Source: Acinetobacter puyangensis
GTDB lineage: Bacteria; Pseudomonadota; Gammaproteobacteria; Pseudomonadales; Moraxellaceae
Direction of reading: 5' to 3'
DNA: 64,000 bases
NCBI RefSeq assembly: GCF_900096995.1
Contig: NZ_OANT01000003.1
Coordinates: 344,631 to 408,630, forward strand
Shown here: positions 52,486 to 62,086 of the stretch, in pieces
How the letters are laid out: the number at the start of each line of letters is the position of its first letter
Position numbering within the stretch: the stretch's first letter is position 1
Notes under the pieces: model-generated
Databases searched by the model: none
Told to the model about the DNA's origin: nothing
Seen by the model: the letters and a program-made list of their open reading frames with translations, nothing else
Position numbers and translations under genes: made by a program

Positions 52486-53943
52486 TTACGCCACGTCAGG
52501 CTCAATATTCAAGAGTTCACCATAAACTAAATTCAAAGTTTTAATTTCAGTGATTTCAATTTCGGCAAAACGACCAATCCATGCTGCATCACCAATAAAG
52601 CTCACCAAACGGGTGTTGTCGGCAGTCCCAATCAACATATTTGGATCGTGATCAGAGATTTTTTCGATCAGTACCCGTTCAATTTTACCTAGCATGGCAT
52701 CAGTTTTGGCAATACTGGATTGTTTAATGACTTGTTGTACTTGCGCCAGACGGGCTTTTTTGATCAGATCGGGCGTATGGTCTTCCAGTTCTGCTGCCGG
52801 TGTACCAGGGCGTTTTGAATAGATAAAACTGTAGGAATGATCAAAATCCAGATCCTTAATAAATTGTAAGGTTTCCTGAAAGTTGTCATCGGTTTCGCCG
52901 GGAAAGCCAATAATAAAGTCGCTGGATAAATGCATATCCGGACGAATTTTGCGTAAGCGGGCAATTTTATCGATATAAACATCAATGCTGTGATTACGCT
53001 TCATGGCTTTGAGTACATCATTTGAGCCGCTTTGGACCGGTAAATGCAGATGAGACACCATTTGTGGTAAATCACGGTAGCATTCGATCAACTCATCGGA
53101 AAATTCTAAAGGATGCGATGTGGTATAGCGAATACGCCCAATGCCCGGAATCTCAGCGACCAGACGAATCAGTTCGGCAAAGCTACAAATCCCGCCTTCA
53201 AAGGTTTCGCCACGATAACCATTAACATTTTGACCCAACAAGTTAACTTCACGTACACCTTTTTCTGCCAGTGTTGCGATTTCTGCCAGTACATCATCCA
53301 GTGGTCGAGATACTTCTTCACCACGGGTATAGGGCACCACACAAAATGAACAGTATTTTGAACAGCCTTCCATGATCGATACAAACGCTTTGTAGCCTTC
53401 AACTCGAGGTTCAGGTAAAAAATCAAATTTTTCGATATCCGGAAAAGAAATATCAACCAGTTTGATTTTATCCTGCTTGGGTTTGTGGATTTGTTCGTGA
53501 TGCTGATCCAGCATTTGTGGCAGGCGATGCAGAGTTTGCGGACCAAATACCATATCGACATATGGTGCACGTTTTTGAATGGTATCGCCTTCTTGTGATG
53601 CCACACAACCACCGACACCGATAATTAAATCCGGATTTTGTTCCTTGAGTTTGCGCCAGCGCCCCAATTCACTAAAGACTTTTTCTTGCGCTTTTTCACG
53701 AATGGAGCAGGTATTCATTAAGAGAATATCGGCGTCTTTTGGATCTTTGGTTAAAATATAACCATGCGAGTCGCCAAGTAAGTCTGCCATACGGTGACTG
53801 TCGTATTCATTCATCTGACATCCTTGCGTTTCAATATACAGTTTTTTGACTGTAATATTGTCTTCATTAGGGATGTGCGATGGCTGGTGAACAGTGTTTT
53901 CTGAGGCAGCTACAGCATTGGGAATGAAGGTTTGAACCGTCAT
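52486..53943 (-). CDS. miaB: tRNA-2-methylthio-N6-dimethylallyladenosine synthase MiaB
   Basis: 485 residues. Radical SAM methylthiotransferase acting on A37 of tRNAs. UPF0004 domain with cysteines in '[18 protein letters not shown]', '[17 protein letters not shown]' and '[11 protein letters not shown]'; radical-SAM CxxxCxxC in '[16 protein letters not shown]'; C-terminal TRAM domain. The frame extends ~21 codons upstream, but the start at MTVQTF has AGGAG at 6 nt and is preferred. About 30 residues of N-terminal extension precede the usual start of the domain, as in some other Acinetobacter orthologues. Confidence 0.96.
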   Translation of the reverse strand: MTVQTFIPNAVAASENTVHQPSHIPNEDNITVKKLYIETQGCQMNEYDSHRMADLLGDSHGYILTKDPKDADILLMNTCSIREKAQEKVFSELGRWRKLKEQNPDLIIGVGGCVASQEGDTIQKRAPYVDMVFGPQTLHRLPQMLDQHHEQIHKPKQDKIKLVDISFPDIEKFDFLPEPRVEGYKAFVSIMEGCSKYCSFCVVPYTRGEEVSRPLDDVLAEIATLAEKGVREVNLLGQNVNGYRGETFEGGICSFAELIRLVAEIPGIGRIRYTTSHPLEFSDELIECYRDLPQMVSHLHLPVQSGSNDVLKAMKRNHSIDVYIDKIARLRKIRPDMHLSSDFIIGFPGETDDNFQETLQFIKDLDFDHSYSFIYSKRPGTPAAELEDHTPDLIKKARLAQVQQVIKQSSIAKTDAMLGKIERVLIEKISDHDPNMLIGTADNTRLVSFIGDAAWIGRFAEIEITEIKTLNLVYGELLNIEPDVA

Positions 53944-54351
53944 GTAGGCTCCTAAATTTGATGCGAACTGTGCCAAACGAATGACACAATAAAAAATAAG
54001 CCGCATATTTTAACAGTTTATTGAGATAAAGGTGAGCAAAACCCCGTAAAAAAACAATTTTAAAATTCATAAGAAGTGATAAGAACGTTTATTTTAGGGC
54101 GAACCAAGACTTATTCTGATTTAGGCGCTGTATAGCGTTGTGTTATGGCTCAAGTGATATCGTGAGGAACTTTCAAAGGAGCTAACGGAAATGCAATAGA
54201 ATGGGCAGTTTAAATTTATTGGGATAAGTTACACAACGATACAAAAAAAACGAGGTAAGCTGTTTAAAATGCAGCTATTCATCAAGTCAGTTTTGATCTG
54301 TCAAGTTGTTAATCACACGTTGTTATTCAAAGGTATTGAGGAATTTTGCGC
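53944..54351. other. 408-bp divergent gap between miaB and slt
   Basis: Contains the promoters of both genes. No RNA gene or repeat is recognised. A very short frame with a good ribosome-binding site (AAAGGAG...ATG CAA TAG) appears near 54175-54205; it encodes only two residues before the stop and may be a leader minigene or chance. Confidence 0.45.
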
Positions 54352-56346
54352 ATGCTGCGAGTTTGGATCAGGCTATTCAAAGAAAAACGACTCAAAGAAA
54401 AGCGACAGCCGAATTTGAAAATACCAGCGCGTTTGACCATGTTGAGCGTATTTCTAGCAGCAAGTTCTAACAGTTTTTGCTCTGATGAAGTCTTTAATGA
54501 TGCCTATAAAGTCAGTAATAGTGGCAATGCCGCATTGCTAGATCAATACCAGTATTCAATGCAGGACAGTACTTTGCAGTATTATCCTGAGTATTGGAAA
54601 CTCAATGCTAATCTGGTACTTCAACCAGCAGCCAGCATCGTTGCTTTTGCACGAAAATATCCCAATTCCGCAATGGCAGAAAAACTTGCCGCAGATTATG
54701 TTGAAGAAAAAGTAAAAGCGGGTGATTTTAATTCTGCCGTGCCTGTGTTGCCTTATGTCAGCAATGCGGATGATGCAGAAGCCTGTGCAGTGGCTCAGGT
54801 ACGTACCAGCACGGGTGATCCATTGGCTTTAGCCGAGTTTAAAGACAAAATCTGGTTAAAAACAGACTCTCAGCCGGATTCCTGTATTGGTCTGGCAAGA
54901 ATGATGTTAAGTAGCCCGTTGATTTCCGATCAGGACAAACAGCAGCGTTTATTCAGTTTGCTACGAGCAGGGCAGATGGGGCAGGCATTTGCAACTGCGG
55001 CAAATATGGGGATTCCGATTTCCCTGACCCAGCTAAATCAAATCCAGTCCAGTCCGCTAAATTATTTATGGACAGCCCCTAAAGCCACACAACAGGACTA
55101 TCTCTATTTAATTTTTGCCTTGGGACGTCTGGCGGATAGTGATTTAAATAATGCCATTTCCATGGTGGATCGGGTGGCGCAGGGTACCCCAGAGTACGTA
55201 CAGAAGTATTTATACCGAACTGTTGCATATGTTGGCGGTACAACGGTTTTAAAGAATAATTTTAACTCGGCATTACCACAGTATTTTGATAAAAGTTATG
55301 GTTATCCGTTTAGTCCGGAAGAAGCCGAAATTTATGCGCGTCAGTCCATTCGTTTTAGCAATTGGGAAGGATTGATTCGTGCCATTGACAGTATGTCTGT
55401 ATCACAGAAACAAGAAGATCGTTGGCAATATTGGTTGGCGCGAGCCACCGAGCAACGGAATGATACCAGTAGTAAAAAATATGCACAGTCGATCTATAAA
55501 AAGTTAGCTGAATCTGATGATTATCACGGATTACTGGCCAAAACACGATTGAATGAAGGCTATTCGCAATTTCCTAAAAATCATGAGCCATCCAATCGTG
55601 ATTTTGAGCGTCTGGCACAGGATATTAATTTTCGTCGTGCATTTGCCTTAAAGAATATTCAGGCACCGGACAACTATACCAATCGTGAATGGAACTGGGC
55701 AGTACGACAAGCCTATTTGAAAAAGGAGGACGGCTTAATTCTAGCTGCGGCAAAACGTGCCAATGATATGGGCTGGCTGGACCGCTCAATCTATGCTTCA
55801 GATCGTACAATTGATAAACATAATTATGCCTTACGTTATCCGACACCATACAAAAACTATGTGGTCAATCATAGCCAGTCTGCCAATATTGATCCATCAT
55901 GGGCTTATGGTCTGATGCGTCAGGAAAGCCGTTTTAATACCGCGGCAAGATCTGGTGTGGGTGCTGGTGGACTCATGCAGGTGATGCCGACCACAGCACA
56001 GCAAATCGCCAGACAACTGGGCGAAAGCTATAGTAGTGCGGCTTTAACCAATATGAATACTAATGTACGTTACGGAACTTATTACCTTGGTATGATTCAA
56101 AGCCAGTTAAGTGGTCATCCAGTTCTGGCGACAGCTGGTTATAATGCCGGTCCTAATCGTGCAAAACGATGGCAACCCGCATCTCAACCGCTTGCGGCTG
56201 ATCAATATACAGAATCCATTCCTATTCTTGAAACTCGTGATTATGTAAAACATGTACTGACCAATGCCGTACATTATGGTGTGGTACTTGGAAAAGGTCC
56301 GCAAACAATTAGTCATTTTATGTACCCCGTACCTCAACAGTTTTGA
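54352..56346 (+). CDS. slt: Soluble lytic murein transglycosylase
   Basis: 664 residues. Basic N-terminus, hydrophobic signal region ('LTMLSVFLAASSNSF'), a long superhelical U/L domain and a C-terminal SLT lysozyme-like domain (~510-640) with catalytic Glu in 'GLMRQESRFNTAARS' and 'GAGGLMQVMPTTAQQ', 'AGYNAGPNRAKRW'. It cleaves the MurNAc-GlcNAc bond with 1,6-anhydro formation in the periplasm. Start ATG follows GAGGAA; TTG six bases earlier is in frame. Confidence 0.93.
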   Translation: MLRVWIRLFKEKRLKEKRQPNLKIPARLTMLSVFLAASSNSFCSDEVFNDAYKVSNSGNAALLDQYQYSMQDSTLQYYPEYWKLNANLVLQPAASIVAFARKYPNSAMAEKLAADYVEEKVKAGDFNSAVPVLPYVSNADDAEACAVAQVRTSTGDPLALAEFKDKIWLKTDSQPDSCIGLARMMLSSPLISDQDKQQRLFSLLRAGQMGQAFATAANMGIPISLTQLNQIQSSPLNYLWTAPKATQQDYLYLIFALGRLADSDLNNAISMVDRVAQGTPEYVQKYLYRTVAYVGGTTVLKNNFNSALPQYFDKSYGYPFSPEEAEIYARQSIRFSNWEGLIRAIDSMSVSQKQEDRWQYWLARATEQRNDTSSKKYAQSIYKKLAESDDYHGLLAKTRLNEGYSQFPKNHEPSNRDFERLAQDINFRRAFALKNIQAPDNYTNREWNWAVRQAYLKKEDGLILAAAKRANDMGWLDRSIYASDRTIDKHNYALRYPTPYKNYVVNHSQSANIDPSWAYGLMRQESRFNTAARSGVGAGGLMQVMPTTAQQIARQLGESYSSAALTNMNTNVRYGTYYLGMIQSQLSGHPVLATAGYNAGPNRAKRWQPASQPLAADQYTESIPILETRDYVKHVLTNAVHYGVVLGKGPQTISHFMYPVPQQF

Positions 56347-56380
56347 TGCATAAATGAATGAAAAAGGAAGTAGCGGTTCG

Positions 56381-57034
56381 ATGAAGCAATTAATCTGGCT
56401 AATTTACGCAACAAAATGGTTGTTAGCAGGTACGTTCGGGTGTTTTTTGGCAAGTACCGTTTGGGCGGCACCGACAGGTTTTGTATTGCAAATTGAGTTA
56501 TCGCCAGCTGTTTGTACCCTTGATAGCAGTCAAAGAAGAACACGGCAATGTCTGGAGGGATATTCGCTGACTGTATCAGGATTAATGCCTGAAGGCGTCA
56601 GTGGAAAAAGTTGTGAAACCTCCAGTGTGCCCACACTTACGCCCGTACAAAAACGGGTGTTGATGCGGATTATGCCAGATGAACATGCACAGGCAAGATT
56701 ATGGCGTTCGGTGGGCGGTTGTGTCTCTATGAATGCCAGCCAATATTTCCGTACCATGGTAAATTTTGCCGAAAAACTGAATATGCCGGCAGAGGTCACT
56801 TCGCCCACCAGTATTCGTGTCAATCGAGAATGGTTACAACAACGCTTTTCACAATTAAATGCAGGTATGCCATCGTCTGCATTACAGCTAGGATGTGATA
56901 GTGCCAGTCGTAACTCTGCCACATTACTGACCGATATTCGGGTGTGTTATCAAACCAATGGCCGTTACAAAACCTGTCATGTTGAGCGTGTATCAAGCTG
57001 TCCAAGTCAATTTGTCATCCAAGGTTCATATTAA
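56381..57034 (+). CDS. Exported RNase T2-fold protein lacking catalytic residues
   Basis: 217 residues with a signal peptide (ends VWA-A) and several Cys. The RNase T2 scaffold is recognisable: 'FVLQIELSPAVC' where the family has 'WxPxxC', then 'CLEGYSLTVSGLMPE' for the CAS I motif 'xxxHGLWP', then 'RLWRSVGGC...ASQYF' in place of CAS II 'HEWxKHGTC', and 'LLTDIRVCYQTN...C' for 'EIRICxxxxxxxxC'. CAS I His is Ser, CAS II Glu, Lys and His are Leu, Ser, Val. A pseudo-enzyme is inferred. It directly follows slt (34 bp) and may be in the same operon. Start chosen with AAGGAAG upstream. Confidence 0.75.
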   Translation: MKQLIWLIYATKWLLAGTFGCFLASTVWAAPTGFVLQIELSPAVCTLDSSQRRTRQCLEGYSLTVSGLMPEGVSGKSCETSSVPTLTPVQKRVLMRIMPDEHAQARLWRSVGGCVSMNASQYFRTMVNFAEKLNMPAEVTSPTSIRVNREWLQQRFSQLNAGMPSSALQLGCDSASRNSATLLTDIRVCYQTNGRYKTCHVERVSSCPSQFVIQGSY

Positions 57035-57216
57035 TTCCAACAGGCCGTTATTATCTTGAGCGATAGCCCGGCATTCGACTTTTGTTGAAAATCATTGTCT
57101 TTTAGATGCAACTCTGATGCGAATGGAGTACAATCTTGTCCGTTTATATAATTCAGATTAAGAACTAAAAACACTTCTTAATCCGTGTGGACGAAGCTCT
57201 CAATTGGAGAAATTAC

Positions 57217-58206
57217 ATGTCAAAGCAACCCGTTCGTGTTGCCGTTACAGGCGCTGCTGGTCAAATTGGTTATAGCTTGTTGTTCCGTATTGCAAGTGGT
57301 GAAATGTTAGGTAAAGATCAACCTGTTATTTTACAATTGCTTGAGATCCCGGTTGAGAAAGCTCAACAAGCGCTTAAAGGCGTAATCATGGAGCTTGATG
57401 ACTGCGCATTTCCATTGCTTGCAGGGGTAATTGGTACTGATGACCCTAAAGTTGCTTTCAAAGATGCAGACTATGCATTATTAGTGGGTTCTCGTCCACG
57501 TGGTCCAGGTATGGAACGTGCTGACTTGTTGAAAGTGAACGGTGAAATTTTCATCGGTCAAGGTCAAGCATTAAATGAAGTGGCTAGCCGTGATGTGAAA
57601 GTACTGGTTGTTGGTAACCCTGCCAATACCAATGCATACATCGCAATGAAATCTGCACCTGATCTTCCAGCGAAAAACTTCACTGCAATGTTACGTCTTG
57701 ATCACAACCGTGCTTTGACTCAAATTGCTCAAAAAGCGGGTGTTGCGGTTGCCGATATTGAAAAATTAACAGTTTGGGGTAACCACTCTCCAACAATGTA
57801 TGCAGATTACCGTTTTGCAACAGCAAATGGTGAAAACCTAAAAGACAAAATCAACGATGCTGAATGGAACAAAAACGTATTCCTGCCAACCGTTGGTAAA
57901 CGTGGTGCGGCAATTATCGAAGCACGTGGTTTGTCTTCTGCTGCATCTGCCGCAAATGCTGCAATCGACCATATGCGTGATTGGGCTTTGGGTACAAATG
58001 GCAAATGGGTAACCATGGGTATTCCATCTGACGGTTCTTATGGTATTCCGGAAGGCATCATCTACGGTGTACCTGTTACCACTGAAAATGGCGAATACAC
58101 ACGTGTTGAAGGTCTTGAAATTGACGAATTCAGCCGTGAACGTATGGATGCTACACTGCAAGAACTTGAAGATGAGCGTGCAGCAATTGCTGATATGTTA
58201 AAATAA
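57217..58206 (+). CDS. mdh: Malate dehydrogenase (NAD)
   Basis: 329 residues, cytosolic-type MDH of the TCA cycle. NAD-binding '[19 protein letters not shown]', substrate loop '[18 protein letters not shown]', '[15 protein letters not shown]' and active-site His in '[11 protein letters not shown]'. Strong RBS (TTGGAGAAATTAC) fixes the start; ten more codons upstream are open but lack this. A terminator follows, so the gene is monocistronic. Confidence 0.98.
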   Translation: MSKQPVRVAVTGAAGQIGYSLLFRIASGEMLGKDQPVILQLLEIPVEKAQQALKGVIMELDDCAFPLLAGVIGTDDPKVAFKDADYALLVGSRPRGPGMERADLLKVNGEIFIGQGQALNEVASRDVKVLVVGNPANTNAYIAMKSAPDLPAKNFTAMLRLDHNRALTQIAQKAGVAVADIEKLTVWGNHSPTMYADYRFATANGENLKDKINDAEWNKNVFLPTVGKRGAAIIEARGLSSAASAANAAIDHMRDWALGTNGKWVTMGIPSDGSYGIPEGIIYGVPVTTENGEYTRVEGLEIDEFSRERMDATLQELEDERAAIADMLK

Positions 58207-58224
58207 TCTTTGAATTAAGATGAT

Positions 58225-58256
58225 AAAAAAACACTCCGTTTCGGGGTGTTTTTTTA
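58225..58256 (+). terminator. Rho-independent terminator after mdh
   Basis: AAAAAAACACTCCG-TTT-CGGGGTGTTTTTTT hairpin with an A-run before and seven T after. Confidence 0.92.
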
Positions 58257-58365
58257 TGGGGTAACAGGATAAAAAATAACAAGATAAAACAATAAATCAT
58301 CATGCCAAAAAACAAAATGTTTTACACTAAAACCATCAATAACCAAGATAAACAACGAGGTCAAA

Positions 58366-58611
58366 ATGTTAGGTGATACCGAACCTACTTTCGAATTATT
58401 ATTTGAGCAACTGGGATTGGCTTCCGATGCAGCATCGATTGATCAATTTATTAAAACCCATCAGATTGCAGCGGATGTTCGTCTGGTCGATGCGCCGTTC
58501 TGGAATCAGGGACAACGCGATTTTCTTTCACAACAACTCAATCGCGACAGTCAATGGGCACTCATTGTTGATGGCTTAAATGAGCAACTCCATCAGGACA
58601 GTCAGTCATAA
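58366..58611 (+). CDS. DUF2789 family protein
   Basis: 81 residues. 'PTFELLFEQLGLASDAASIDQFIKTHQ' at the start and 'FWNQGQRDFLSQQLNRDSQWALIVDGLNE' at the end match the DUF2789 family of short helical proteins of unknown role, conserved in gammaproteobacteria. ACGAGG lies before the ATG. It is separate from mdh (own leader) and convergent with the next gene. Confidence 0.85.
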   Translation: MLGDTEPTFELLFEQLGLASDAASIDQFIKTHQIAADVRLVDAPFWNQGQRDFLSQQLNRDSQWALIVDGLNEQLHQDSQS

Positions 58612-58643
58612 TAACCTAATTGAATCCAGATGCTGGAGTCGTA

Positions 58644-59168
58644 TCAGTGTATTTTTCGTTTGATCAGTAATTTGAACCAGTCCTTATTGCGTAGTTCAAT
58701 AAAGGCTGGATGGGTCTGTAGTAACTCAGGATCAAAGTCTGCTGTTGCTGCATACTTCTTAAGCCAGTGTTGAGCCAGCGAAAATTCTTTTTTTGAGGCG
58801 GAAGCATACGCTAATAAAAAATAAATTTCTGCATCGGCATGATGTGCCAAGGGTTTTAAAATTTGTTGGGTAATTAACGCTAAATGATGTTCTTTATTGA
58901 TTTCAAAATACATCATATAGGCTTTTGCCAGAAGCAAAGATAAATCCAGATATAAACGCAAGGGGATTTCATCATATTCAATTCTGGCTTGTTCCAGCAG
59001 CACAATAGCTTCTTGTATAAAATGCAACTGTTCCTGACGAACATGACTCAGGCAAACCAATTGTAAGCGTAAATCTGCCCGTTCAAGCGCCAGTTCAGGT
59101 GTGTTTTCTTGTAAAAATAATTGATCGGTTTCCCCAACGCGTTGAATGAGTTGTTTTGCTGTCGTCAT
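58644..59168 (-). CDS. TPR-like helical protein of unknown function
   Basis: 174 residues, entirely alpha-helical, without signal peptide or membrane helix. Pairs of amphipathic helices with TPR-like spacing ('IQEAIVLLEQARIEYDEI', 'AEIYFLLAYASASKKEFSLAQHWLKKYAA') suggest a short repeat scaffold. I do not recognise the family. It is convergent with the DUF2789 gene. Confidence 0.65.
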   Translation of the reverse strand: MTTAKQLIQRVGETDQLFLQENTPELALERADLRLQLVCLSHVRQEQLHFIQEAIVLLEQARIEYDEIPLRLYLDLSLLLAKAYMMYFEINKEHHLALITQQILKPLAHHADAEIYFLLAYASASKKEFSLAQHWLKKYAATADFDPELLQTHPAFIELRNKDWFKLLIKRKIH

Positions 59169-59327
59169 ATGTTAATCCCCAGTGATTCAGGTTTATATGA
59201 GGACAAGACGATCTAATTTAAAGGCAGGCTTTTTTTGTATTGATAAAAAATTCCGTGTAATCGCAGATTTGTGATGATCATGCAGTTTTTTTAGATGATA
59301 TGCGGCCTATGTTTATTCAGGATGGGA

Positions 59328-60320
59328 TTAAACAAAAAAACCTTCGTAGGGATGGTCGGTAATTCTGACCTGCACTTCCAGACGACCAGGTTGTACACGT
59401 AAATCACTAATTTCAAACTGTTCAGCCAATTGCTGTACCAGTGCTTTACTTTCTCTTAAAATATTCAATCCGGGTAAAATACTAAAATCAGTCAAACTGA
59501 TCAGTTTATCCACCATCCAGTTGGGGTTATTAATAAAGTCAATAAATCCGGCTTTTTGCAGATCAATATACCAATGGCGATGTTTTTCCTGCTGGATACC
59601 GGGGATGTCCCGTATTAAATGGTTGATCAGCGTGACCAGCGGTAAATGGTTGATAATTTCAAACCCGATATTTCCGACACGACGCGTTGCCCAGTTGGTG
59701 ACGGAACCCGAATGTCGTAATTGCAAATCAAGTTTTTCATCATTTTGCAGTAAGCGTAAATACTTTTTTTGTCCGATCCGACATTCCAGCACATGAAAGT
59801 CCAGAGTCAGGCGGTACAAAAATTTGCGGTAATGTCCGTCAATTTCAATTTGAAAACGATTATTCCCACATTGTACGGTGATGTGATCAATATCATCGGG
59901 ATTGATGCGTTTACGAATTTGATTATTTAATAACAGTTCGGGCAGATAGAGTGTGATCGGGGTTTTGTCGAGAAAAGTTTTGGCCATATGCAAAGCCACG
60001 TCACGCGCAACTTCACTGGTTTCTGAAACCATGCCTCGCACTGTTTGCGCAGAATATTGTCCAAGTTCATTGACACTGCGTTTGGTCTTACTGCTCACCT
60101 GATCAAAGCGCTCTTTGGTAAAATCAGTGGCCTGACCAATCAACTGGCGCACATCACCTGTAGTATCGGAGGCAAAATCAATTGCGCCTTTGGCATGTTG
60201 CAGTGTTTTGTCTACCGTTCTGTTAAGAATGCGTTTGGATCGAGCAGTCAATTCAGCAAAGTCTAAATCACTGCTTGAAGAGGGAAGGGCATTTGCTTCG
60301 GGTTTATGTGTTTTACTCAT
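59328..60320 (-). CDS. Hypothetical protein with amphipathic N-terminal helices
   Basis: 330 residues. The N-terminal ~110 residues are long amphipathic helices with repeated Thr/Lys/Gln pattern ('TARSKRILNRTVDKTLQHAK', 'ERFDQVSSKTKRSVNELGQY'), similar in feel to apolipoprotein- or phasin-like segments. The remainder (120-330) is a mixed alpha/beta domain with several Leu/His/Asn-rich strands. Not recognised. An in-frame start at the given ATG; no RBS is obvious beyond GGAACA. Confidence 0.6.
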   Translation of the reverse strand: MSKTHKPEANALPSSSSDLDFAELTARSKRILNRTVDKTLQHAKGAIDFASDTTGDVRQLIGQATDFTKERFDQVSSKTKRSVNELGQYSAQTVRGMVSETSEVARDVALHMAKTFLDKTPITLYLPELLLNNQIRKRINPDDIDHITVQCGNNRFQIEIDGHYRKFLYRLTLDFHVLECRIGQKKYLRLLQNDEKLDLQLRHSGSVTNWATRRVGNIGFEIINHLPLVTLINHLIRDIPGIQQEKHRHWYIDLQKAGFIDFINNPNWMVDKLISLTDFSILPGLNILRESKALVQQLAEQFEISDLRVQPGRLEVQVRITDHPYEGFFV

Positions 60321-60486
60321 ACAATGTTCCTAGATTATTTTTATTACCACTGTAACGGATAAAAGAGATTGTTTTTTACAGCAAAGAGTGACTTTATCCA
60401 TATCCTTCTTTGCTTTTCAGTTTAATATAAAGGTTGAAAATCACGCGCATAGATTGTTTATATCTTGCTTAATATTTTGTCAAAGA

Positions 60487-61092
60487 TCAATTCCAAATCG
60501 GATTGTTATTGCGTAACCATGCGGTAATGGACAAGCGCTGTTGTTTGGCAACTAATACTTCGTGTAATAAATCACTTTGAAATAAAGCAATACGATTGGT
60601 TTTTGGTGTAATAATGTGCCAACTGCCATGTTTATCCTGTAAGCGTAATTCTCCACCCCAGTCATCTTGCCAGTCGGTATGCAGATAAAACACCACTGAG
60701 ATCACACGATCATTTTTTTGCTGTGGATTATCACGATGTAGAGCATAAAATTCACCAGCGTTATAACAGGCAAAGTGCGCTTCGACTTCTTTAATGCCAA
60801 AAAAGAAAGCACGATTTAATTGCTGGGAAAAATGTTCTAAACTCAGTATATGTTGATGGGCAATGGGCAACTGATCATTAATCCATAAGATATGATCGCT
60901 ACGAATGTTGCTGACTACACCATTTTGAATTGCAGCGTCCCGGAAGCGTTGTAGATTATCAATACATTCCTCACTTATCGCCTGTAAATAATCCACAGGA
61001 TAGGCATTATCAATTAAAGCAAAACCGTATTGATTTAAATCATCTAAAATATCATCGATATTCCAAGAGTTTAGAACAGAAAGCTGCTGCAT
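60487..61092 (-). CDS. 2-oxoglutarate/Fe(II)-dependent oxygenase
   Basis: 201 residues, prolyl-4-hydroxylase-like 2OG-Fe(II) fold. Metal ligands: His119 and Asp121 in 'YALHRDNP', and His177 in 'FQSDLLHEVL'; the 2OG-binding Arg/Lys should be Arg186 in 'QQRLSITAW'. It probably hydroxylates a protein side chain (relatives act on ribosomal or translation-factor residues, or EF-Tu), but the target is unknown. Monocistronic, divergent from rlmJ. Confidence 0.88.
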   Translation of the reverse strand: MQQLSVLNSWNIDDILDDLNQYGFALIDNAYPVDYLQAISEECIDNLQRFRDAAIQNGVVSNIRSDHILWINDQLPIAHQHILSLEHFSQQLNRAFFFGIKEVEAHFACYNAGEFYALHRDNPQQKNDRVISVVFYLHTDWQDDWGGELRLQDKHGSWHIITPKTNRIALFQSDLLHEVLVAKQQRLSITAWLRNNNPIWN

Positions 61093-61207
61093 GAGCGATC
61101 ACTTCATTGAAAGTAAATAAACTCGGCTAGTTTAGTTGAATAGAAGGATAAAAAAGAACTTTTTTTTCATGCTAAAATGATATTTGAATTAAGGAATCCC
61201 AGATACA

Positions 61208-62065
61208 ATGAATTATCGCCACCATTTCCATGCAGGCAATTTTGCTGATGTCATGAAGCATGTATTATTGCTGCAACTTTTGAACCGTTTAAATCTCAAA
61301 GATAAGCCTTATCGCTATATCGATACGCATGGGGGGGCAGGTAAATACAATTTATCTGAGGCACCAGCACAAAAATCAGGTGAATTCCTCACAGGGATTC
61401 ATCGCTTGGCGCAACTTGATCAAGCACAGAAAAAAAATGCACCTGAAGCAATTCAGCAATATTTAACATTGGTTGACACTTTACGAGATCAGGAAGGTAA
61501 AGGCACCTATCCAGGTTCACCATGGTTTGCTTTACAGGCTATGCGTGAAATTGACAAAGCCACGATTTTTGAAATGCAGCCAGATGTATTCCAGCAATTA
61601 TATTATCATATTCGGGATCGACGGGCAGGTTTGCATGAACGCGATGCTTATGAGGGATTATTGGCGGTCATTCCACCCAAAGAAAAGCGTGGTGTCGTGA
61701 TGATTGATCCACCTTATGAACTTGAACGCAAAGATTTTCCACAACTGGTAGAATTATTGAAAAATGCCTATAAAAAATGGGCAACTGGTGTATTTGTGGT
61801 TTGGTATCCGATTAAAGACCGAGCCATGATTGAACGCTTTGAAAAGAAAATGATGAAAACCGGTATTCGTCGCCAACTGATTTGTGAAATATGTGTTTGG
61901 CCCGATGATACGCCTGTGGGGCTAAATGGCTGTGGACTTCTTGTGATTAATCCACCATGGCAATTTGCAGAACAAGCAGATCAAATACTACAATGGCTAT
62001 TACCACATTTAAAAATGACAGAAGTAGGCGCGAGCGCAACCGTGCGCTGGTTGGTTGGCGAGTAA
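61208..62065 (+). CDS. rlmJ: 23S rRNA (adenine-2030-N6)-methyltransferase RlmJ
   Basis: 285 residues, RlmJ. Characteristic N-terminus 'MNYRHHFHAGNFADVMKH', SAM-binding region 'RYIDTHGGAGKYNLS' and catalytic 'VMIDPPYELERKDF' (N6-adenine DPPY motif). It methylates A2030 of 23S rRNA. The start ATG is four nucleotides after AGAT; the true Shine-Dalgarno is AAGGAATCC. Followed 21 bp later by pssA, likely co-transcribed. Confidence 0.96.
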   Translation: MNYRHHFHAGNFADVMKHVLLLQLLNRLNLKDKPYRYIDTHGGAGKYNLSEAPAQKSGEFLTGIHRLAQLDQAQKKNAPEAIQQYLTLVDTLRDQEGKGTYPGSPWFALQAMREIDKATIFEMQPDVFQQLYYHIRDRRAGLHERDAYEGLLAVIPPKEKRGVVMIDPPYELERKDFPQLVELLKNAYKKWATGVFVVWYPIKDRAMIERFEKKMMKTGIRRQLICEICVWPDDTPVGLNGCGLLVINPPWQFAEQADQILQWLLPHLKMTEVGASATVRWLVGE

Positions 62066-62086
62066 GCACATATCAAGAAGGTACAC

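Noticed and set aside
54174..54206. Short AAAGGAG...ATG CAA TAG frame between miaB and slt
   Set aside because: Only two codons; cannot be told from chance, so it is only mentioned in the gap entry.
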